Part shown: one piece after another, positions 22,429-27,073 of the stretch
How the letters are laid out: every line of letters begins with the position of its first letter
Numbering within the stretch: position 1 is the stretch's first letter
Source of the DNA: Candidatus Brocadiia bacterium
Lineage (GTDB): Bacteria; Planctomycetota; PUPC01; DSUN01
DNA: 27,073 nucleotides
Reading direction: 5' to 3'
Assembly (NCBI GenBank): GCA_016782825.1
Contig: JADHXT010000005.1
Coordinates: 1 to 27,073 of the forward strand
Program-made: the position numbers and the translations under genes
Notes under the pieces: model-generated
The model's database searches: none
What the model saw: the letters and a program-made list of their open reading frames with translations, nothing else
What the model was told of the DNA's origin: nothing

Positions 22429-22502
22429 CGAGCGAGTCGCTCGGTCGGGCACAACGTCGAGGATATCCGCGCCGCCTGCACCGCACGCAGGATGCCGGCG
22501 GC
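22429..22502 (+). promoter_or_regulatory. Structured infC-rpmI gap, possible L20 control site
   Basis: The 137-base gap holds CGAGC/GCTCG (22429-22443) and two partly exclusive stems: CCTGC/GCAGG (22475-22491) and GCCGCC/GGCGGC (22471-22502). In other bacteria, protein L20 represses this operon by binding mRNA near infC-rpmI. Competing stems before rpmI, which has no clear ribosome-binding site of its own, would suit such control. This is inference. Confidence 0.4.
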
Positions 22503-22550
22503 GTGGTCAGGAAATACACGCTTCGTACCACACTCGGTTGGACAACTGCC

Positions 22551-22748
22551 ATGCCCAAGCAAAAGACACACAAAGGACTCGCCGCACGCGTGCGCGTCAC
22601 GCGCACCGGCAAAGTCGTCCGCCGCCGTCCCGGCCGGCGCCATCTCATGAGCGTCAAGAGCGGCAAGGCCAAGAGGCAGCTCGCACGGCCGGCCCTGGTG
22701 CCGGGCGAGTACGCCAAGACCGTCAAGAGGAGTCTGGCCGGCCACTAA
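22551..22748 (+). CDS. rpmI: 50S ribosomal protein L35
   Basis: The 65-residue product is canonical: MPKQKTHKGLAARVRVTRTGKVVRRRPGRRHLMSVKSGKAKRQL. The ATG at 22551 is fixed by the family N-terminus; the GTG at 22503 would add 16 residues with no homology. Only a weak ribosome-binding site is seen. Confidence 0.96.
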   Translation: MPKQKTHKGLAARVRVTRTGKVVRRRPGRRHLMSVKSGKAKRQLARPALVPGEYAKTVKRSLAGH

Positions 22749-22772
22749 GCGGCCGCCCCGGAGGTACATCCC

Positions 22773-23120
22773 ATGCCCAGAATCACCCGTTCCCCCGCGC
22801 GTCGGCGTCGCCACAAGCGCGTGCTCAAGGCCGCCCGCGGCTACTTCGGTGGCCGCTCGCGCCTCTACCGCGTCGCCAAGGACGCCATCCTCAAGGCCAA
22901 TGCCTACGCCTACCGCGACCGGCGCACCCGCAAGCGCAACTTCCGCGCCCTGTGGATCACCCGCGTCAGCGCCGCCTGTCGTCAGCGGGGCATCTCCTAC
23001 TCGGTGTTCATGCACGGCCTCGCCCAAGCGGGCATCGCCCTCAACCGCAAGATGCTCGCCGAGATCGCCATCGCCGACCCGGGCGGCTTCGACAAGATCG
23101 TCGCCACCGCACAGGGCTAG
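22773..23120 (+). CDS. rplT: 50S ribosomal protein L20
   Basis: The 115-residue product is full-length L20: MPRITRSPARRRRHKRVLKAARGYFGGRSRLYRVAKDA, then NFRALWITRVSAACRQRGISYSVFMHGL. It is an early 50S assembly protein and the known repressor of this operon in E. coli and Bacillus subtilis. GGAGGT precedes the ATG. Confidence 0.97.
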   Translation: MPRITRSPARRRRHKRVLKAARGYFGGRSRLYRVAKDAILKANAYAYRDRRTRKRNFRALWITRVSAACRQRGISYSVFMHGLAQAGIALNRKMLAEIAIADPGGFDKIVATAQG

Positions 23121-23181
23121 GCCCTCCACCGCGCGGCGCCCCGCAGCCCCCCGGCCCACGGCACGCCGCGCCGCACCGGGG

Positions 23182-24180
23182 ATGGACTGGATGCACAGCA
23201 CCCTCGAGCAGCTCCGCGACCACGCGCTCCAGCGCATCGAAGCCGCCCAGGATCTCGACGCGCTCGACGCCGTGCGCGCCGCCACCTTTGGCCGCAAGGG
23301 CGCGCTCAAGGCGGCCATGAAAGGCTTGGCCGGCCTCTCCGCCGAGGAGCGGCCCGCCATCGGGCGCCTCGCCAACGACGTGAAGACCGCCATCCAGCAG
23401 GCACTCGACGCACGCCGCCAGGCCCTCGAAGGCAGCGGCACGCCCTCCGTGGCCCCCGGCATCGACATCTCCGTGCCCGGCCTCCGGCCCACCCTCGGCC
23501 GCGAGCACCCCATCCGCCGGGCCGAGCGCGACCTCATCGATATCTTCGCCCGCCTCGGCTTCGAGGTGGCCGAAGGCCCCGAGGTGGAACTCGAACGCTA
23601 CAACTTCGACGCCCTCAACATCCCCGCCGAGCACCCCGCCCGCGACGGATTCGACACCTTCTACGTCCGCGACGACGTCGTCCTCCGCTCCCACACCTCG
23701 CCCGTCCAAATCCGCCTGATGGAGGGCCGCCAGCCCCCCATCCGCGCCATCATGCCCGGCCGCGTTTACCGCCCAGACACCGCCGACGCCACCCACTACC
23801 CCGTGTTCCACCAGCTCGAAGGCCTCGTCGTCGGCGAACGCATCACCTTCGCCGACCTCAAGGGCTGCCTCACCATCGCCATGAAAGAGCTCTTCGGCAC
23901 CGAGACCGAAACACGCTTCCGCCCCTCTTTCTTCCCCTTCACCGAGCCCAGTGCGGAGGTCGACGTGTCCTACGAGGTGGACGGCGAGCGCCGCTGGCTC
24001 GAACTCCTCGGCGCCGGCATGGTCCACCCCAATGTCTTCCAGGCCGTCGGCTACGACTCCGAACGCTACACAGGCTTCGCCTTCGGCATGGGGATCGACC
24101 GCATCGCCATGATCCGCCACCGCATCACCGACATCCGCCTGCTCTTCGAAAACGACCTGCGCTTCCTTCAGCAATTCTGA
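23182..24180 (+). CDS. pheS: Phenylalanyl-tRNA synthetase alpha subunit
   Basis: The 332-residue product (ATG 23182; ATG 23191 also possible) has an N-terminal coiled coil (EQLRDHALQRIEAAQDLDALDAVRAATFGRKGAL) and the class II core: HPIRRAERDLIDIFARLGFEVAEGPEVE, LRSHTSPVQIRLM, RVYRPDTADATHYPVFHQLEGL, RFRPSFFPFTEPSAEVDV and the C-terminal GMGIDRIAMIRHRITDIRLLFENDLRFL. It needs the beta subunit PheT to work, and pheT normally follows it. Here a TIR-macro gene follows instead, so pheT must lie elsewhere. Confidence 0.96.
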   Translation: MDWMHSTLEQLRDHALQRIEAAQDLDALDAVRAATFGRKGALKAAMKGLAGLSAEERPAIGRLANDVKTAIQQALDARRQALEGSGTPSVAPGIDISVPGLRPTLGREHPIRRAERDLIDIFARLGFEVAEGPEVELERYNFDALNIPAEHPARDGFDTFYVRDDVVLRSHTSPVQIRLMEGRQPPIRAIMPGRVYRPDTADATHYPVFHQLEGLVVGERITFADLKGCLTIAMKELFGTETETRFRPSFFPFTEPSAEVDVSYEVDGERRWLELLGAGMVHPNVFQAVGYDSERYTGFAFGMGIDRIAMIRHRITDIRLLFENDLRFLQQF

Positions 24181-24306
24181 CCCCCGCGAGCCCCGGCTCA
24201 CCCACCCCTGGGAAGGCCCCCGCCACCGAGAGCACGGCGAGAAGAAGCCCGTCCGACCCCGACGGAGCCGACCTCACGCCCGCCGGCTCCAGTGAGATGA
24301 AGCCCC

Positions 24307-25377
24307 ATGGCACACGACGTCTTCATCAGCTACTCCTCCGGGGACAGGGCCGTGGCCGACGCGGCCTGCGCCGCCCTCGAGAGCCAGGGCCTGCGGTGCT
24401 GGGCGGCTCCTCGCGACATTCTGCCCGGGCGGGACTGGGGAGAAGCCATCATCGACGCGATCGACCACTGCCGGGTCATGGTGCTTGTCCTCTCCCGCTT
24501 CTCCAATGAATCCGGCCAAGTCAAGCGCGAGGTCCAGAACGCCGTGGCCAGCGGGGTGGAGGTTCTCCCCTTCCGCGTCGAGGAGATCATCCTCTCGAAA
24601 ACCCTGCGCTACTTCCTGGGCACCCAGCAGTGGCTGGACGGCTTCCCGCCTCCGCTGGAAAGCCACCTCCCGGCGCTGGCCGACGCGGTTCGCGCGCACC
24701 TTCGCCGGAAGGCCACGGAGCCGGCCGACGGGGTCGCGGACCGGCCGCGAGCGCCCCGCGTCGAAGTCGTGCTCACCCGCCGCAGCGTGGTTGACCTCGG
24801 CGCGGAAGGCATCGGCTACTCGGCGAACGACCACCTGCTCCTCGGTGGCGGGGTGGCGAAGGCACTGGCCGCCGCGGCCGGCCCGAGTCTTCAGGCGGAA
24901 GCGGCAGCACACGTGAGGCAGCAGGGGCCGGTCACACCGGGCTGCGCCGTCCGCACTGGGCCGCACGGTCTGGCCTCGTCCGGCTGCAAGGGAATCCTCC
25001 ACCTGGTCGTCCTGAAGCTCGACCGCGCGCGGCGCGCGTACCTTCTGCCCGACGAGCCGGCCCGACGGGAAGAGCTTCTGCGGCGCGCCATCGCAAGCTC
25101 TGTCCGCGACGCCTGTCGCCTCGCCGCGGCGGCCGGCTGGTCCTCGCTGGCTTTCGGCCTCATGGGCACGCGGGCGGCCCGCCTGGCCCCCGAGGTAACG
25201 GTGAGCGCCATGGTGAGCGGGCTCCGCTCCTTTCTTGAAGGCACGGACCCCAGCCCCGCGCCGATTGAGAGGGTCTACTTCAGCTACTTCACGTCCGAGA
25301 CCGCCCGCAGGGCCTTCGAGGCCGAGCTGCGGCGGCCCGAGAACGCCGCACGGTTCCGCCTCGTCCCGCAGCCCTAG
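24307..25377 (+). CDS. TIR domain-macro domain fusion protein
   Basis: The 356-residue product has two domains. Residues 3-130 are a bacterial TIR domain: DVFISYSSGDRAVAD, CWAAPRDILPGRDWGEAI, VMVLVLSRFSNES, then QVKREVQNAV with E75 at the place of the catalytic Glu of NADase TIRs. Residues about 151-345 look like a macro domain: SAND (172-175) in place of NAAN, then LLLGGGVAKAL (178-187), LAFGLMGTRAARLAPEV (281-297) as the second phosphate loop, and a final RVYFSYFTSETARRAFEAEL. TIR domains cleave NAD+ to ADP-ribose products; macro domains bind or hydrolyse ADP-ribose derivatives. No membrane segment is seen, unlike the macro-type ThsA of type II Thoeris. Codons look less C-ended (more CGG, CTG, GCG) than in thrS or pheS. 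A role in defence or nucleotide signalling is inferred. Confidence 0.85.
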   Translation: MAHDVFISYSSGDRAVADAACAALESQGLRCWAAPRDILPGRDWGEAIIDAIDHCRVMVLVLSRFSNESGQVKREVQNAVASGVEVLPFRVEEIILSKTLRYFLGTQQWLDGFPPPLESHLPALADAVRAHLRRKATEPADGVADRPRAPRVEVVLTRRSVVDLGAEGIGYSANDHLLLGGGVAKALAAAAGPSLQAEAAAHVRQQGPVTPGCAVRTGPHGLASSGCKGILHLVVLKLDRARRAYLLPDEPARREELLRRAIASSVRDACRLAAAAGWSSLAFGLMGTRAARLAPEVTVSAMVSGLRSFLEGTDPSPAPIERVYFSYFTSETARRAFEAELRRPENAARFRLVPQP

Positions 25378-25420
25378 CCGGCGGGCACCTCTCGGCCCCC
25401 TCGAGCGTCGTGGATTCGCC

Positions 25421-26704
25421 ATGATCGAACACCACCGCGAGACACTGCCCAACGGCCTGCGCGTGATCTACGCACCCATGCCGCGCCTCCACTCGGCCAA
25501 CGCCGTCGTGTGCGTGCGCATGGGCCCCCGCTTCGAGACCCGCGAGACCAACGGGCTCTCCCACTTCGTCGAGCACATGTGCTTCAAAGGCACCGAGCGC
25601 TACCCCGACCCCGAGGCCTTCGCCCATGCCATCGACCGCATCGGCGCCGAGCTCAACGGCGCCACCGAGCCCGAGCACACCGAGTTCATCGCCACCTGCC
25701 ACCACCGCCACTTCCTCCGCGGCCTCGAGCTGCTCGCCGAGCTCGTCCTCCGGCCCCGCTTCCACCCCGACCACGTGGACATCGAGCGCCGCGTCGTCCT
25801 CGAAGAGCTCGGCCAGTACCACGACGCGCTCGGCGTGAACATGGGCGACCTGACCTACGAGCTCATGTGGCCCCGCCACGGCCACCACTTCGTGTGCCTG
25901 GGCGTGGACGACACCGTGGCCCGCTTCACCGCCGACGACATCCGCCGCCACTACCAGCGCCACCTCACCGCCCGCAACGTGGTGGTGTGTGTGGCCGGCA
26001 ACTTCGACGAAGCTACCGTGCGCGACGTGCTGGCCGAGCAGTTTGGCCACCTGCCCAGCGGCGAGCCACTCGCCTGCCCCGCGCTCGAGCACCAGCAGGA
26101 CGCGGCCCGCGTGCTCGTGCAGCGGGGCCGCACCCGCCGCGTCGCCATCCGCCTCACCCACAAGGGCTGCCCCTACACCAACCCGCGCCACTACGCCCTG
26201 CTCGTGGCCAGCGAAGTGCTCGGTGGCGGAGTCACCTCGCGCCTCTTCACCCGCCTGCGCGAGCGCGAGGGCCTCGTCTACGACGTCTCCGCCGGCACCA
26301 CCCTCTACTCCGACTGCGGCTGGGTGGACGTGGCCACCACCACCAGCCCCCGCCACGCCGAGGCCGCGCTCGGCGGCGTGCTCGAGGAGATCCGCCGCCT
26401 GGCCGACGAAGGCGTGAGCCACGACCTGCTCCACACGATCAAGGAACGCTCCGCCTGCCAGATGGAGATCCTCGAAGACAGCCCCATGGACGTGGCCGAG
26501 TGGTTTGCCGTCCGCGAGGTGCTCTTCTCGCCCGAAACCCTTGCGTCGCCCACGGCCGAGGCCGAGCGGCTCAAGACCACCACCGTGGACGACGTGCGCC
26601 AGATGGCCCGCGAAGTGTTCCTCCCCGCCCGCCGCAGCCTCGTGTTCGTCGGCCCCAGCTCGTGGGGCCTCCGCCGCCGCCTCCGCACCCTCGCCGCCCA
26701 GTAG
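25421..26704 (+). CDS. M16 family zinc metalloprotease
   Basis: The 427-residue product starts at ATG 25421 (no strong ribosome-binding site). It has the inverted zinc motif HFVEH (48-52), with E51 as catalytic base, and the third ligand in ERRVVLEEL, at about E129, 77 residues after H52 as the family requires. LTHKGCPYTNPRHYALLVASEVLGGGVTSRLFTRLREREGLVYDVSAG is the typical C-terminal-domain block. It resembles the mitochondrial-processing-peptidase-like M16B group, which degrades or trims peptides. It lies 43 bases after the TIR-macro gene; a shared transcript is possible, a shared function unproven. Confidence 0.93.
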   Translation: MIEHHRETLPNGLRVIYAPMPRLHSANAVVCVRMGPRFETRETNGLSHFVEHMCFKGTERYPDPEAFAHAIDRIGAELNGATEPEHTEFIATCHHRHFLRGLELLAELVLRPRFHPDHVDIERRVVLEELGQYHDALGVNMGDLTYELMWPRHGHHFVCLGVDDTVARFTADDIRRHYQRHLTARNVVVCVAGNFDEATVRDVLAEQFGHLPSGEPLACPALEHQQDAARVLVQRGRTRRVAIRLTHKGCPYTNPRHYALLVASEVLGGGVTSRLFTRLREREGLVYDVSAGTTLYSDCGWVDVATTTSPRHAEAALGGVLEEIRRLADEGVSHDLLHTIKERSACQMEILEDSPMDVAEWFAVREVLFSPETLASPTAEAERLKTTTVDDVRQMAREVFLPARRSLVFVGPSSWGLRRRLRTLAAQ

Positions 26705-26820
26705 GCCACCTGCGCACACGGGCGGCACCCTTACCGCGTGGTGGGGTGAAAAGTCGGATGTGCATGCACTGCAGTGTGCGGGTCATGGTGGGTCGACGGA
26801 CCGCGACTGCCGTTACCCGG
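26705..26820. other. Convergent intergenic gap
   Basis: The M16 gene and the FGE-like gene converge here. I see a CACTGCAGTG palindrome (near 26768) and a GTTAC direct repeat (near 26812-26824), but no hairpin with a U tract that would clearly end either transcript. Confidence 0.4.
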
Positions 26821-27073
26821 TTACGGTGCCGACGCCGCGACACGGAAGCCCCGAGTATCGGTAGCGGACGAAGCTTCCACGATGTTGTGGGCCGCCGCAC
26901 CACATTGAGCAGGCTCCAATGCCCACGACCCCCCGCGCACCGCCCTCATGTGCGGGTCGTCGAACCCGCCTCTGCACCACTCGCTCACATTGCCGTGCAT
27001 GTCACACAGCCCCCAGGTGTTGGGTGCCTTCTGCCCCACGGCGTGGCTTGCGTTCTCGCTGTTCGCCGAGCAC
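26821..27073 (-). CDS. Formylglycine-generating-enzyme-like domain, C-terminal part
   Basis: The reading frame is open to the window edge (codons from 27072 down) and ends at TAA 26823-26821. It encodes the C-terminal part of an FGE-sulfatase (SUMF1-type) fold: NTWGLCDMHGNVSEWC, then RAVRGGSW and TDTRGFRVA. In catalytic FGE a pair of cysteines lies after the GGS motif; here only one Cys follows (PAQC), so activity as a true FGE is doubtful. Such domains also occur as binding modules in multi-domain conflict and signalling proteins. The N-terminal part is outside the window. Confidence 0.88.
   Translation of the reverse strand, partial: CSANSENASHAVGQKAPNTWGLCDMHGNVSEWCRGGFDDPHMRAVRGGSWALEPAQCGAAAHNIVEASSATDTRGFRVAASAP

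Overview
The window is about 27 kb of very GC-rich bacterial DNA. It is dominated by one co-directional array of translation genes, rpsJ to pheS (about 3.8-24.2 kb, + strand). A secreted protein gene and a lipoprotein gene flank it upstream. Downstream lie a TIR-macro fusion gene, an M16 metalloprotease gene and the 3' end of a formylglycine-generating-enzyme-like gene. The lipoprotein signal, strongly C-ended codons, absence of rpmD (L30), several TTG/GTG starts and the TIR and FGE-like families suit a Gram-negative, PVC/Planctomycetota-like lineage. That placement is inference; no marker here was compared with a database.

Layout. 1-264: no gene, but dispersed-repeat relics (a perfect 9-bp palindrome and three tandem 9-mers). 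265-1788 (-): secreted protein of unknown function. 1789-1985: divergent promoters. 1986-3296 (+): proline-rich lipoprotein. 3297-3805: inverted REP-like repeat, then a near-consensus promoter and a three-hairpin leader. 3806-19852: S10, spc and alpha operons merged: rpsJ, rplC, rplD, rplW, rplB, rpsS, rplV, rpsC, rplP, rpmC, rpsQ, rplN, rplX, rplE, rpsN, rpsH, rplF, rplR, rpsE, rplO, secY, adk, map, infA, rpmJ, rpsM, rpsK, rpsD, rpoA, rplQ. 19893-19969: tRNA-Val(GAC). 20117-24180: thrS, infC, rpmI, rplT, pheS; pheT does not follow. 24307-25377: TIR-macro fusion. 25421-26704: M16 peptidase. 26821-27073 (-): FGE-like C-terminus, cut by the window edge.

How it works together. The array supplies ribosomal proteins, the Sec translocon pore, adenylate kinase, methionine aminopeptidase, IF1, IF3, RNA polymerase alpha and two tRNA-synthetase subunits. 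Besides the rpsJ promoter I see two strong promoter-like sites buried inside coding sequence. One is in map, ahead of infA-rpmJ-rpsM-rpsK-rpsD-rpoA-rplQ. The other is in rplQ, ahead of tRNA-Val-thrS-infC. Both coincide with clusters of A/T-ending codons in otherwise C-ended genes. Several gaps between genes hold GC-rich hairpins that may tune expression. infC begins with ATC, the non-canonical start class linked to IF3 autoregulation.

The most unusual gene is the TIR-macro protein: an apparent NAD+-consuming domain joined to an ADP-ribose-binding fold, placed directly after pheS. It is the best candidate here for a little-described signalling or defence protein.
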